From NCBI GenBank assembly GCA_016295275.1, contig JAEDLN010000022.1:1-17423 (forward strand): 17,423 nt of DNA. Direction: 5' to 3'. Made by a program: the position numbers and the translations under genes. Under the pieces are notes generated by a model, which was given only the letters and a program-made list of their open reading frames with translations, was not told where the DNA came from and searched no databases. This document shows, one piece after another, positions 1-7,942 of the stretch (position 1 is its first letter; each line of letters starts with the position of its first letter). This DNA is from Kiritimatiellia bacterium. Lineage in GTDB: Bacteria > Verrucomicrobiota > Kiritimatiellia > RFP12 > UBA3636.

Positions 1-175
1 CCTACCGCAACGGGACCGCATGGCAATGGGACGCGCGCGGTGCGCGCGGCAACGGGGCACGAGGGGGGAGCGCGGCAAGGGCGCGCGAGGGGTGCGCGCG
101 GCAACGGGGCACGAGGGGTGCGCGCGGCGAGGGGTGCGCGCGGCGAGGGGGACGGGCGGGGGGTACGGGTGGGGC
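1..175. repeat. GC-rich tandem repeat block upstream of plsY
   Basis: Very GC-rich, low-complexity DNA with no credible gene. A 28-bp stretch is repeated perfectly at 39-66 and 91-118 (period 52). A 16-bp unit (GGGGTGCGCGCGGCGA) follows in tandem at 115-130 and 131-146. The first 14 bases match the CCTACCGCAACGGG linker found at about 9690, 9802 and 17149, so this block belongs to the same family as the two larger GC-rich blocks. It starts before the window, so its full extent is unknown. Confidence 0.8.
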
Positions 176-177
176 TG

Positions 178-206
178 TTTTCAAGGGAAGGGGTTTTTGT
201 TAGGAT
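178..206 (+). promoter_or_regulatory. Candidate plsY promoter
   Basis: TTTTCA (178-183) and TAGGAT (201-206) are separated by 17 bases, each matching 4 of 6 consensus positions. Transcription would start near 212, only about 15 bases before the plsY start, which leaves just enough room for its GGAG ribosome site. This is the only promoter-like pair between the repeat block and plsY, but both boxes are weak. Confidence 0.3.
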
Positions 207-226
207 GGCGGGAATTGGAGAACGCC

Positions 227-886
227 ATGGCATTTTTAGCAATTTTACTTTCGTATTTTGTCGGTTCGATTCCATTTGGCTTTATCGTGGGGTTGACCCA
301 AGGGGTTGATATTCGCACGGTCGGCAGCGGCAATATCGGTGCGACAAATGTTTTCCGGAGTCTTGGAAAGAAATGGGGGATTCTGACCTTTTTGTGCGAT
401 GTCGGCAAAGGGATTGTTGCGACCTGTTTGCTGGCGCGGCTTGTGGAAGGGCGTCCGGTGACGATTGTTTTGCTGTGTGGCATTGCGGCTTTGCTCGGGC
501 ATTGTTTTCCGTGTTTTTTGAAGTTCCGGGGCGGAAAGGGTGTTGCGACGGGGCTTGGCATTGCCATTGGCTTGGTTCCGCAATGTGCGGGAATTGCGCT
601 GCTCACATGGATTGTGTGCTTTTTGCTCACGCGCTACGTATCGGTCGCCTCTTGCATTGCGGCGGCCGAGGTCGGCGTTTTGTGTTGGTTTATCGACCGT
701 CCGGTAGCGGACGATTCAATGCGGTTCGTTTTGCCGGTTTTGGTAAGTTTGCTGGCTTTTTCCGTTGTGTTGAAGCATCATGGCAACATCAAGCGGTTGA
801 TTCAGGGGACGGAGAACCGGTTTTGTTTCACGAAACGTCAGGTGGAAGAAAAGGAACGCCGTCAGGCGGCCCGTAACGCAAAATAA
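227..886 (+). CDS. plsY: Acyl-phosphate:glycerol-3-phosphate acyltransferase PlsY
   Basis: Integral inner-membrane enzyme of 219 residues that moves an acyl group from acyl-phosphate to the 1-position of glycerol-3-phosphate, the first committed step of phospholipid synthesis. The family's signature loops are all visible: SGNIGATNVFR (34-44), the GHCFP...RGGKGVAT glycine-rich phosphate loop (91-108), TRYVSVAS (135-142) and the NIKRLIQGTENR block near 187-198. Hydrophobic stretches at the N-terminus, about 75-92, 108-133, 136-155 and 167-182 fit the usual multi-pass topology. The frame stays open upstream to position 20, but that part is arginine/glycine-rich repeat DNA. The ATG at 227 has GGAG six bases upstream and gives the normal family length. 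gpsA follows after 20 bases and supplies the substrate, so the two are almost certainly co-transcribed. Confidence 0.95.
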   Translation: MAFLAILLSYFVGSIPFGFIVGLTQGVDIRTVGSGNIGATNVFRSLGKKWGILTFLCDVGKGIVATCLLARLVEGRPVTIVLLCGIAALLGHCFPCFLKFRGGKGVATGLGIAIGLVPQCAGIALLTWIVCFLLTRYVSVASCIAAAEVGVLCWFIDRPVADDSMRFVLPVLVSLLAFSVVLKHHGNIKRLIQGTENRFCFTKRQVEEKERRQAARNAK

Positions 887-906
887 CCTATAGGAAGAAC
901 GAAGAG

Positions 907-1917
907 ATGAAGAATAGCCATCGTGTTTGTGTTGTCGGTAATGGCGGTTGGGGAACGGCGCTTGCGTTGCTGCTCTTTGAAAACGGGAATGACGTCACGC
1001 TGTGGGGACATTCCCAGGAAGAGTTGGATGGAATTCGCGCGACGGGTGAGAATAAGCCGTATTTGGCGGGCGTCAAGATTCCGGACGGGATTCGTCTCAC
1101 GAGCGATCCGTCGGAAGCTGTCCGGGATGCAGATTTGGTCGTATTGGCGATGCCGTCCCATTTTTATCGGAGCGTCTGCCTTCGTTTTCGCGGGTTAATT
1201 CCTGCGGGTGCGGATGTCGTCAGTGTCGCGAAGGGATTTTGCGAAGAAACGATGGAGCGGTTGAGTGTGACGGCGGCCAAGGCGTTGGATTGGCCGGAGG
1301 TAGCGGCGTTATCGGGACCTTCGCATGCGGAGGAAGTCGGGCGTCACATTCCGACGGCGGTAGTCGTTGCCTGCACGGATGTCGAGAAGGCGCACCGTAT
1401 TCAGACGATTTTTTCCGGGCCTCGTTTTCGCGTCTACACATCCGGCGATCCGGTCGGGGTCGAGTTGGGTGGTGCGATCAAGAATGTGTTGGCCATTGCG
1501 GTAGGTCTCTGTGACGGGCTTGGCTTTGGCGACAATTCGCGGGCGGCGTTGATTACGCGCGGTTTGGCGGAAATGGCCCGGTTTGGCGCGGCGGCGGGCG
1601 GATTGCCGGAAACCTTTGCCGGGTTGAGCGGCATTGGCGATTTGGTCGTGACATGTACGTCCCGGCACAGCCGCAATCGCGGTGTCGGAGAGCGTCTTGG
1701 GCGCGGGGAGACATTGGCGGACATTCAAGCGGGCATGAAGCAGGTTGCCGAAGGTGTTTGGAATTGCCGTCTTGTTTGTGCAATGGCGAAGCGGCTGGGG
1801 GTCGAGATGCCGATTTGCATGGGTGTTCAAGCGGTGCTTTCCGGCGAGTTGGCACCGAAGGATGCGGTTTCGTATCTCATGGGACGCGACAGCAAGCCGG
1901 AGGTTTACGGGCGCTGA
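907..1917 (+). CDS. gpsA: NAD(P)-dependent glycerol-3-phosphate dehydrogenase GpsA
   Basis: Cytoplasmic enzyme of 336 residues, a normal length, that reduces dihydroxyacetone phosphate to sn-glycerol-3-phosphate, the backbone used by PlsY just upstream. The Rossmann nucleotide-binding motif GNGGWGTA is at residues 11-18. Conserved SVAKG (106-110) and SGPSHAEEV (136-144) follow. The family's catalytic lysine is K192 in GGAIKNV, with GDNSRAALITRG (208-219) and GIGDLVVTCTSRHSRNR (242-258) completing the substrate site. An AGGA element (892-895) lies 11 bases before the ATG, a slightly long spacing. The gene ends about 50 bases before a strong bidirectional terminator. The identification is firm. 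Cofactor preference cannot be read from the sequence. Confidence 0.97.
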   Translation: MKNSHRVCVVGNGGWGTALALLLFENGNDVTLWGHSQEELDGIRATGENKPYLAGVKIPDGIRLTSDPSEAVRDADLVVLAMPSHFYRSVCLRFRGLIPAGADVVSVAKGFCEETMERLSVTAAKALDWPEVAALSGPSHAEEVGRHIPTAVVVACTDVEKAHRIQTIFSGPRFRVYTSGDPVGVELGGAIKNVLAIAVGLCDGLGFGDNSRAALITRGLAEMARFGAAAGGLPETFAGLSGIGDLVVTCTSRHSRNRGVGERLGRGETLADIQAGMKQVAEGVWNCRLVCAMAKRLGVEMPICMGVQAVLSGELAPKDAVSYLMGRDSKPEVYGR

Positions 1918-1967
1918 GCGGTGCCGGCGGTGGCCGTCTCGGTACCGTAAGCCGCAGCAGACGGAAA

Positions 1968-2016
1968 AAATCCGGATCGGATCGGCGATGAGCCGATCCG
2001 ATCCGGATTTGTTTTT
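1968..2016. terminator. Bidirectional terminator between gpsA and the GH20 gene
   Basis: A perfect 19-bp stem (1968-1986 with 1992-2010) surrounds the five-base loop GATGA. It has six A residues on its left (1965-1970, partly inside the stem) and TTTGTTTTT on its right, so it can stop transcription from both sides. It lies between two convergent genes: gpsA ends at 1917 on the plus strand and the GH20-type gene ends at 2081 on the minus strand. Confidence 0.88.
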
Positions 2017-2080
2017 CCCGGCTGTTCAAGCGGGGCCGGAATGGGCGGAGGGCCCGTCCATTCCGGGTTTGGGTTTGGGC

Positions 2081-4033
2081 TTATGTGATAATCGTGCCGT
2101 ATGCGTTATCGGCCCAGTTGTTGATACGGGTGGAGTATTTGCCCCAGAGTTTGAGAGCGTCTTCCAGCTCGGGAATGACCGGGATCTCGCCATTGGCGTA
2201 GTCCTGCAGGCGGCGTTGGCATTCCCGTGCGCGCTCCAGCATGCCGGCCAATCGGATTTGGATTGTTTCGTAGCCTTGCGGACGGTTGTTTGTCATCCAC
2301 ATGTTCCGGTGTTCGACTTGCAGGTTTTCGAGGGCGGTCATATAGCGACGGATCCGGAGATTGGTTGCGCGGATGGCGCTACGGCGTTTCGAGACCGGCT
2401 TTCGGTAGGCATCGACGATGGCATCGACGAGTTGCATTTTGGCAAGCAGGAATGCCACGAGGGCCCGTGCGTAGGGAATGGAGCCGCCCATTCCGTATTC
2501 GGTCACGGGGCAATGGTTCAAAAGGGAAAGGATGCGGCTGAGATTTTTGGTCAAATCGAGCCAGCGAATCGGCTTTCCGTTTCCATCTGGCGGCGGATTT
2601 TTGCCATGCAGGAAACTGGAGACGTGCAGAATCAAGGGATCGTCCCAAACGAGTGAGGTCCAAACGGCGTTGCATTCCAGGGAGAGGCGCATGACGGCAT
2701 TGAACGTATCCTCGCCATGCAGGGCGGCGTGCTGATCGCGTGCGCAAGGCGGATGTTTGGTATGCGGCGTCAGGTACGCGGTATTTGCGAGTTCGGTGAG
2801 ACCGGCGAAGGAGCTTTCGAAGTCGCAGTATGCGCCGTCATCGCCCCAGATGGTGATCAGAACATCGCGAACCTTGTCTTGGCGTGCGGCTCTGATGCCG
2901 GGACCGGCGGTCCGGTTGGTGAAAGCGGCGTTGTACCAAAAGAGGCTCCAGGACCATGCGCCGGAAGCGAAGAGCGGTTCGCCGTGCAGTTCGCGGTAGC
3001 GGCGGAAATTGAAATGGTAATCGTCTTCGGCTCTGTTGTAGTAATCCCAGTAGCAGAGTTGGACGTTTTCGGGGATTTGCCTTTTGATTTCTTCGGGAAT
3101 AACCAATGACCGATCGTATTGGTTGCCGGTTTTGGAGGCGATCCGGAACCACATATCGCCCCACATGATAGCGGTCAATCCGTATTTCCGGCAAAGATCG
3201 GAAACGCGGTTCAGGTGGCGTGCGATGATGGTGAATTGCGATTCGTTCGGATTATCGGGATGGGTTTCCTTGAAGCGCCCGGAACCGATTCCCCACGATT
3301 CGTCCATACCGATATGAACGACGCGGCTACGAACGCTTTTGCTCCAGAATTGGAGCATTTTTTCAATCAGCGCATAGGTTTTTTCTTCGTCCACGAGCAG
3401 ATTGCTAGCGGTATCGTGGATGTCCTTATAGACGTCCCAGCGGAAAATCTGGCTCAAGTGGGCGAGCGTCTGGAAGCACGGAACGATTTCCATGCCCAGA
3501 GCGAATGCGTAGTCATCGATTTCCCTGATATCTGCGGAGGTGTAGCCGCCGCGCTGGAAGCCGAAAAACGGTTCGCCGTCCAAACGGTAGGTTTCCTCGC
3601 AGTAGAGCATGACGCGGTTGTAGCCCAGGAGTGCGAGGCGCAGCAACCGGCGTTTGACGGTTTCGACCTTTGGGACGGCGTTGCGCGAGCAATCGTACAT
3701 GACGCCGAAGGTTTTGAAGGGGCATGATTCCGCGGTCGGAAACGAATCGACGATTTTTTCCGGGGTAATCTTTTTTGCGGGCAGTTTTCGGGAGAGCTTT
3801 TCGTTCGTTGCCATCAGCAGTCCGATGTTCCGCAATGCCTGGGCGGTGGATTCGTAGAAGAGGCAGATGGTATCCTTATCGATGACTTCCGCAATCGGCG
3901 AAGCCTCTCCCGGTTCTTTCGTTTTAAAGCGAACGGAGATGCCTTTTTGCTTATCGTCGAGAACCGGATAGTTCTTTGCGATGACCTTGATGGCAGATTT
4001 GAGTTCTGCCGGAGGAAACAGTTTGAAGGACAT
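2081..4033 (-). CDS. GH20-type beta-N-acetylhexosaminidase-like glycoside hydrolase
   Basis: A 650-residue protein with a short alpha/beta N-terminal domain (about 1-100), a GH20-like TIM-barrel (about 105-450) and an alpha-helical C-terminal region. Family 20 enzymes remove terminal beta-linked N-acetylglucosamine or N-acetylgalactosamine by substrate-assisted catalysis. The expected Asp-Glu pair is D244-E245 in HIGMDESWG. The barrel opens with FGVMYDCSRNAVPK, and MLYCEETY, MWGDMW (D293) and CYWDYY (D330) fit later strands. No signal peptide is visible, so it should act in the cytoplasm on imported sugars. The frame is open upstream to 4357 but overlaps yicC there. The ATG at 4033 starts the recognisable N-terminal domain. 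No Shine-Dalgarno precedes it; the leader is a C/T tract. Exact substrate is unknown. Confidence 0.85.
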   Translation of the reverse strand: MSFKLFPPAELKSAIKVIAKNYPVLDDKQKGISVRFKTKEPGEASPIAEVIDKDTICLFYESTAQALRNIGLLMATNEKLSRKLPAKKITPEKIVDSFPTAESCPFKTFGVMYDCSRNAVPKVETVKRRLLRLALLGYNRVMLYCEETYRLDGEPFFGFQRGGYTSADIREIDDYAFALGMEIVPCFQTLAHLSQIFRWDVYKDIHDTASNLLVDEEKTYALIEKMLQFWSKSVRSRVVHIGMDESWGIGSGRFKETHPDNPNESQFTIIARHLNRVSDLCRKYGLTAIMWGDMWFRIASKTGNQYDRSLVIPEEIKRQIPENVQLCYWDYYNRAEDDYHFNFRRYRELHGEPLFASGAWSWSLFWYNAAFTNRTAGPGIRAARQDKVRDVLITIWGDDGAYCDFESSFAGLTELANTAYLTPHTKHPPCARDQHAALHGEDTFNAVMRLSLECNAVWTSLVWDDPLILHVSSFLHGKNPPPDGNGKPIRWLDLTKNLSRILSLLNHCPVTEYGMGGSIPYARALVAFLLAKMQLVDAIVDAYRKPVSKRRSAIRATNLRIRRYMTALENLQVEHRNMWMTNNRPQGYETIQIRLAGMLERARECQRRLQDYANGEIPVIPELEDALKLWGKYSTRINNWADNAYGTIIT

Positions 4034-4063
4034 AATGAGGGGGGGATGGAGGTTTTTGTTGAT

Positions 4064-4081
4064 GATCGCCGATTGGCGATC
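4064..4081. other. Intercistronic hairpin between yicC and the GH20 gene
   Basis: GATCGCC and GGCGATC form a perfect 7-bp stem around the loop GATT. It sits in the 92-base gap after yicC on the minus strand. No T-run follows on that strand, so it is unlikely to be a full terminator. A role in transcript processing or in lowering downstream expression is possible but unproven. Confidence 0.4.
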
Positions 4082-4125
4082 CCGAATGACTGGAGAACAG
4101 AAACGGAAAAAATGCGAGCAGGGCG

Positions 4126-5010
4126 TCACTCTAGGTTTTGCACCTGTTCGCGAAATGTTTCGATAAGGGCCTTCAGTTCGACAACGGTATGGGCGATGAG
4201 CGTATCGCCGGCCTTGGAGCCGATGGTATTCGTCTCGCGGTTCATTTCCTGGCAAAGGAAATCGAGTTTGCGGCCACAAGGTTCGGGCGCGTTGAAGAGA
4301 TCGATTGCGTGTTCGAAGTGCGCCTTCAGGCGCGTCAGTTCTTCGGCGATATCGCATCGATCGGCATAAAGGGCGACTTCCCGGCGGACAGAAGGATCGT
4401 CGGGCGAGAATTTCACCTCGAGTTCGCCGATTCGTTTGAGGAGATTTTCCCGGTGGAGCGGAGGAAGGAGCGGTGCGCGCGCGGCGATTTGGAGGCGCAG
4501 GGCTTCCATAGCGTCGAGTCGCTTTTCCAAATCGGCTCGAAGCGCTTCTCCTTCATGGCGCCGCATTTCGGTATGGGATTCGAGGGCCTCATGGAGAGCC
4601 GTCTCGATGGCCGGGCGCACGCATTCCACAGAAATGGGTTCCGGTTCTGCGAAGCAACAAGGTTGTTGAGCGAGTTCGGAGAGGGATAGGGAAAAGGGGA
4701 GGGCGGCGGCATTTGCGAGTTGGCGGAGCAGATCGACGTAGGAGCGCACGCCATCCGGGTCGATGCACCGCTGTTTCGACGCATACCGATTATCGGGAAA
4801 AGCGATTCGAACGGTGACGCGCACGCTACCTCGGCTCATGGAGGCATGGACGAGCGTGCGAATCCCCTCTTCGACACCGGCGCAGAGGTCGGGAATCGAC
4901 AAATCGCAATCGAATTGTTTTCGATTGACCGAAGAGATTTCGACTTCTGCGCGGACGCCGTTCTGTTCGGAAACGGCGCGACCGAATCCGGTCATTGAAG
5001 CAGTAGACAT
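4126..5010 (-). CDS. yicC: YicC family endoribonuclease
   Basis: A 294-residue cytoplasmic protein, the usual length for this family, whose members are metal-dependent endoribonucleases linked to stationary-phase survival and small-RNA turnover. The N-terminal YicC domain starts with the hallmark SMTGFGRA (5-12) and continues with EISSVNRKQFD and SRGSVRVTV. The C-terminal domain (DUF1732) carries the conserved DRCDIAEELTRLKAH (217-231) and GRKLDFLCQEMNRETNTIGSK (from residue 246). The ATG at 5010 puts SMTGFG at the family's normal position; a later in-frame ATG at 4995 would remove the first five residues. Only 44 bases separate it from the icd stop codon, so it is probably transcribed with icd. 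In many bacteria yicC lies next to gmk; that partner is absent here. Confidence 0.93.
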   Translation of the reverse strand: MSTASMTGFGRAVSEQNGVRAEVEISSVNRKQFDCDLSIPDLCAGVEEGIRTLVHASMSRGSVRVTVRIAFPDNRYASKQRCIDPDGVRSYVDLLRQLANAAALPFSLSLSELAQQPCCFAEPEPISVECVRPAIETALHEALESHTEMRRHEGEALRADLEKRLDAMEALRLQIAARAPLLPPLHRENLLKRIGELEVKFSPDDPSVRREVALYADRCDIAEELTRLKAHFEHAIDLFNAPEPCGRKLDFLCQEMNRETNTIGSKAGDTLIAHTVVELKALIETFREQVQNLE

Positions 5011-5054
5011 AGTGTGATGGAGCGGTCTTGTGAAGAAGAGGGGCGGGGGTGCTT

Positions 5055-6317
5055 TTACTTTCGGATTGCGGCGATCAGGGCCTGAGCAAATTCGGAGCAT
5101 TTCACCTCGCGGGCATTTTCCATCTGGCGAGCGAAATCGTAGGTGACGACACCGGAGGCAATGACTTCGTCCATTGCCTTTTCGACGAGGTTTGCGGCTT
5201 CGGTCCATCCGAAATAGCGCAGCATCATGGCACCGGAAAGGAGAAGGGAGCCCGGGTTGACCTTATCGAGGTTCGCGTATTTGGGAGCGGTTCCGTGGGT
5301 TGCCTCGAAGATGGCGGTTCCGGTGGTGTAGTTGATGTTGGCGCCCGGTGCGATTCCGATACCGCCGACGGTTGCGGCGAGCGCATCGGAGATGTAGTCG
5401 CCGTTGAGATTCAGCGTTGCGATTACGGCGTATTCCGCAGGGCGGGTAAGGATCTGCTGCAAGAAGGCATCGGCGATACAATCCTTGACAACGACATCCC
5501 GTCCGGTCTTCGGGTTTTTGAAGTGGCACCACGGACCCTTGTCGATGACTTCGGCGCCGAATTCGTTGCGGGCGAGCGAATATCCCCAATCGCGGAATCC
5601 GCCCTCGGTGAACTTCATGATATTGCCCTTATGGACGAGTGTGACGCTCGGCAGATCGTTATCGATTGCGTATTGGATTGCGGCGCGGACGAGGCGTTCG
5701 GTTCCCTCTTTAGAGACGGGTTTGATGCCGATCGAGGAGGATTCCGGGAAACGGATTTTTTTGACGCCCATTTCCTTTTGGAGGAAGGCGATGACCTTTT
5801 TGGACTCTTCTGTGCCGTTCATCCATTCGATGCCGGCATAGATATCCTCCGTGTTTTCGCGGAAGATGACCATATCGGTCTTTTCCGGATGTTTGACCGG
5901 AGAAGGCACGCCTTTGAAATAGCGGACGGGGCGGAGGCAGACATAGAGATCGAGCATTTGTCGCAGGGCGACATTCAGCGAGCGGATGCCACCGCCGATC
6001 GGCGTTGTAAGCGGGCCTTTGATGCCGACGAGATATTGGCGGAAAGCCTCAAGGGTTTCATCGGGGAGCCATGCATCCTTTCCGTATACCGTCAGGGCTT
6101 TTTCGCCGGCGTAGACTTCCATCCAAGCGATTTTGCGCTTTCCACGGTAGGCGACATCGACAGCGGCGTCCCAAACCGGGATCGAAGCTTTTGTGATATC
6201 GGGTCCGATTCCATCGCCCTCGATAAAGGGGACGATCGGATGGTCGGGGACTTGGAGTCCGTTTGGGCCCATGGTGATGGGAGAGCCGACGTCGGGAATG
6301 CGAATCTTTTGGAACAT
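5055..6317 (-). CDS. icd: Isocitrate dehydrogenase, NADP-dependent type
   Basis: A 420-residue TCA-cycle enzyme that oxidatively decarboxylates isocitrate to 2-oxoglutarate. It follows the E. coli Icd pattern closely. The substrate loop is IRSLNVALR, with S113, N115 and R119 in E. coli-like positions; R129, K230 and the metal ligands D307 and D311 are present. NADP-specifying residues are seen as K346-Y347 in APKYANLDKVNPGS, with Y393 and R397 in YDFARQ. This predicts NADP use, not NAD. S113 is the residue phosphorylated by the AceK kinase in E. coli, but no aceK lies nearby. The start is preceded by TTTCTTCC and not by a Shine-Dalgarno. It lies between the YdjY-like gene, 66 bases upstream, and yicC. 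Confidence 0.97.
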   Translation of the reverse strand: MFQKIRIPDVGSPITMGPNGLQVPDHPIVPFIEGDGIGPDITKASIPVWDAAVDVAYRGKRKIAWMEVYAGEKALTVYGKDAWLPDETLEAFRQYLVGIKGPLTTPIGGGIRSLNVALRQMLDLYVCLRPVRYFKGVPSPVKHPEKTDMVIFRENTEDIYAGIEWMNGTEESKKVIAFLQKEMGVKKIRFPESSSIGIKPVSKEGTERLVRAAIQYAIDNDLPSVTLVHKGNIMKFTEGGFRDWGYSLARNEFGAEVIDKGPWCHFKNPKTGRDVVVKDCIADAFLQQILTRPAEYAVIATLNLNGDYISDALAATVGGIGIAPGANINYTTGTAIFEATHGTAPKYANLDKVNPGSLLLSGAMMLRYFGWTEAANLVEKAMDEVIASGVVTYDFARQMENAREVKCSEFAQALIAAIRK

Positions 6318-6383
6318 GGAAGAAACGTGGATTTGTTATGTTGTTAGGGAAAAATGGGCGAGGAGACGTGTGCAAGGGGGGCG

Positions 6384-7748
6384 TCAATCGACGAAAATCT
6401 GGACCAGCGAATGCGTCTTGTTGGAGATATCCAGATAGGGACGAAGGGTACCATAGGGAAGGGTGCCGGGAACGAAGACGAGAAGCACGTTCAAATCTTT
6501 GGGAGCGTATTTTTCCAGCAGTCCGGGCAGGTCTTCCGGCTTTGCAACGGCGTGTTCCGCGAAGGAGAGATCGGGCTTGATTTGTTCGTCTTTCCATTCT
6601 TCCGTAATCTGGACGAGGATCACGGTTTGTGTTCCGTTCTCGTCGGTTTCGAGGCGAAGTTCGCAAGGCTGAGAGAAGCGCTTCGTGCGGTCTCTCCATT
6701 CATCGCGCGGCAGAAATGCCTTTGCGTACGGAAATCCCTTTGGCGGGGCATCGATTCGAATTCCCTGTCCGGCGGAGTCCAGTTTTTCGAGCAATCGGGA
6801 GAGGGACTGGATATCGCGCATGGAAACGTCATCGTCCCAGCGTACCTTGAGAAAGACATCCTGTTTGTCGCCGGTATGGAAAGCGTTCAGGCGTTTGACG
6901 GCTTCCACGATGGAAACGGGATCTGCGCCGTCGAGCGAGATACCATTTTTCGACAAGGAGAAATCGACTTCCCGGACACGGAGCGGAGCGGTTGCCGGGC
7001 GGCTTTCCGGCTTCAGCACGATCAAGGCCGGGACACCGGGCTGTTTCGGGGCGTTCGTGGACAGCACGTTCTTTTCGTAGACTTCCTCTTGAACGGCGGT
7101 TCTGGGGACGTCCAAAAGGGTTAATTTTTCGTTGTAGCAGGAAATCAGCGAGCCGGGACCGCTCGAATCGATATCGAGAGCGTCACCCGTCGGCGATTTT
7201 GTTCCGCCGATGTAGACGAACGTCGGATCTTGGTATGGCTTTCCCGTCTCCTTATTCCGGATATAGTCCATCAAGGGCGTTGCGGGAGCGCCGTCGAAGG
7301 AGACCGTCGCCTCGATGCGTTCACCGCGCGACCAGAAGGTGTAGGAGTCGTAATCGACGGGACGTCCTGTCGGGATATTCAGGAAATCGAAGGCTTTCCG
7401 GATATCGATCGCGGTTGCGAAGGTTTGCAGGAAGGCCTCGTAATCGTGTCCGGAATTCAACGTAATCAGATAGAACTCCGAGATGTCGCCGTTTTGAAGA
7501 CCGGTCGTATGGGCATCGATTTCGATGGTTTTGGTCGTGCGATTAGCCCGGACGCCCCGTGCGACAAAGACCAGATTCGAATCGGTGTTTTTTTGCAAAG
7601 CCAGCCGGTAGGCATCGTCGACCCTTGTTTCGATCGATTTGAGCAAATCGGTCAGACGGGACTCTCCGGCGGAATCCTGCGAAGCATCCGTTTCCGCCGC
7701 GAAAAGCGCAGTTGCGCAGAAAGAAAGTGCGATCCATATCGATTTCAT
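6384..7748 (-). CDS. Secreted YdjY-domain protein with ExbD-like C-terminal segments
   Basis: A 454-residue protein of unknown function. It starts with a Sec signal peptide (MKSIWIALSFCATALFAAE, cleavage near residue 18), so it should be periplasmic. Residues about 58-230 resemble the YdjY domain seen in Planctomycetes and Verrucomicrobia: IEIDA, SEFYLITLNSGHDYEAFL, an alpha-helical IRKAFDFLNIPTG and RGERIEATVSF. Residues about 258-335 and 364-454 each look like the periplasmic part of ExbD/TolR: GISLDGADPV, then VFLKVRWDDDVSMRDI, and VLLVFVPGTLPYGTL near the end. There is no second membrane segment, so it cannot work as a normal ExbD anchor. Start choice is firm: AAGGAG lies seven bases before the ATG. 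It is the first gene of the icd-yicC-GH20 direction. The domain calls are pattern-based and need a profile search. Confidence 0.7.
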   Translation of the reverse strand: MKSIWIALSFCATALFAAETDASQDSAGESRLTDLLKSIETRVDDAYRLALQKNTDSNLVFVARGVRANRTTKTIEIDAHTTGLQNGDISEFYLITLNSGHDYEAFLQTFATAIDIRKAFDFLNIPTGRPVDYDSYTFWSRGERIEATVSFDGAPATPLMDYIRNKETGKPYQDPTFVYIGGTKSPTGDALDIDSSGPGSLISCYNEKLTLLDVPRTAVQEEVYEKNVLSTNAPKQPGVPALIVLKPESRPATAPLRVREVDFSLSKNGISLDGADPVSIVEAVKRLNAFHTGDKQDVFLKVRWDDDVSMRDIQSLSRLLEKLDSAGQGIRIDAPPKGFPYAKAFLPRDEWRDRTKRFSQPCELRLETDENGTQTVILVQITEEWKDEQIKPDLSFAEHAVAKPEDLPGLLEKYAPKDLNVLLVFVPGTLPYGTLRPYLDISNKTHSLVQIFVD

Positions 7749-7789
7749 GCAATCACTCCTTCAGTAAAACCGTATGATTTTATGCCTTC

Positions 7790-7818
7790 ATCATACCATT
7801 GCCGTTTCTCATCCGCAA
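7790..7818 (-). promoter_or_regulatory. Candidate promoter of the YdjY-like gene
   Basis: On the minus strand TTGCGG (7818-7813) and TATGAT (7795-7790) are 17 bases apart. The -10 box matches five of six consensus positions and the -35 box three. The start would be near 7783, giving a leader of about 35 bases that contains the AAGGAG ribosome site. Confidence 0.42.
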
Positions 7819-7865
7819 GTCGCCCTCCCGTTTGCCGGAAGGCGGAGAGGCTTGTTTTTTCGTTG

Positions 7866-7899
7866 AAAAACAAAGCCGGCGCCGCGGAGGCGACGCCGG
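7866..7899 (-). terminator. Terminator after the Gfo/Idh/MocA gene
   Basis: Read on the minus strand, a GC-rich stem (CCGGCG with CGCCGG, one mismatch, then three more pairs around a four-base loop, 7899-7876) is followed directly by a T-rich run (CTTTGTTTTT, 7875-7866). It lies about 45 bases past the stop codon of the oxidoreductase and before the promoter of the YdjY-like gene, which separates these two minus-strand transcripts. Confidence 0.65.
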
Positions 7900-7942
7900 G
7901 TCTTTTGGGAAGGGATGAGCGTGTCGTTTTTCCCGGGGGTGG

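Noticed and set aside
20..226. N-terminal extension of plsY from an upstream ATG at 20
   Set aside because: The extra 69 residues are Arg/Gly-rich repeat translation. The ATG at 227 has a proper GGAG site and gives the family length.
4034..4357. Longer GH20 protein starting at 4357
   Set aside because: The extension overlaps yicC and does not look like a protein domain or signal peptide; the ATG at 4033 begins the conserved part.
5049..6347. 432-codon plus-strand frame opposite icd
   Set aside because: It is antisense to an unmistakable isocitrate dehydrogenase over its full length. Openness comes from icd codon usage.
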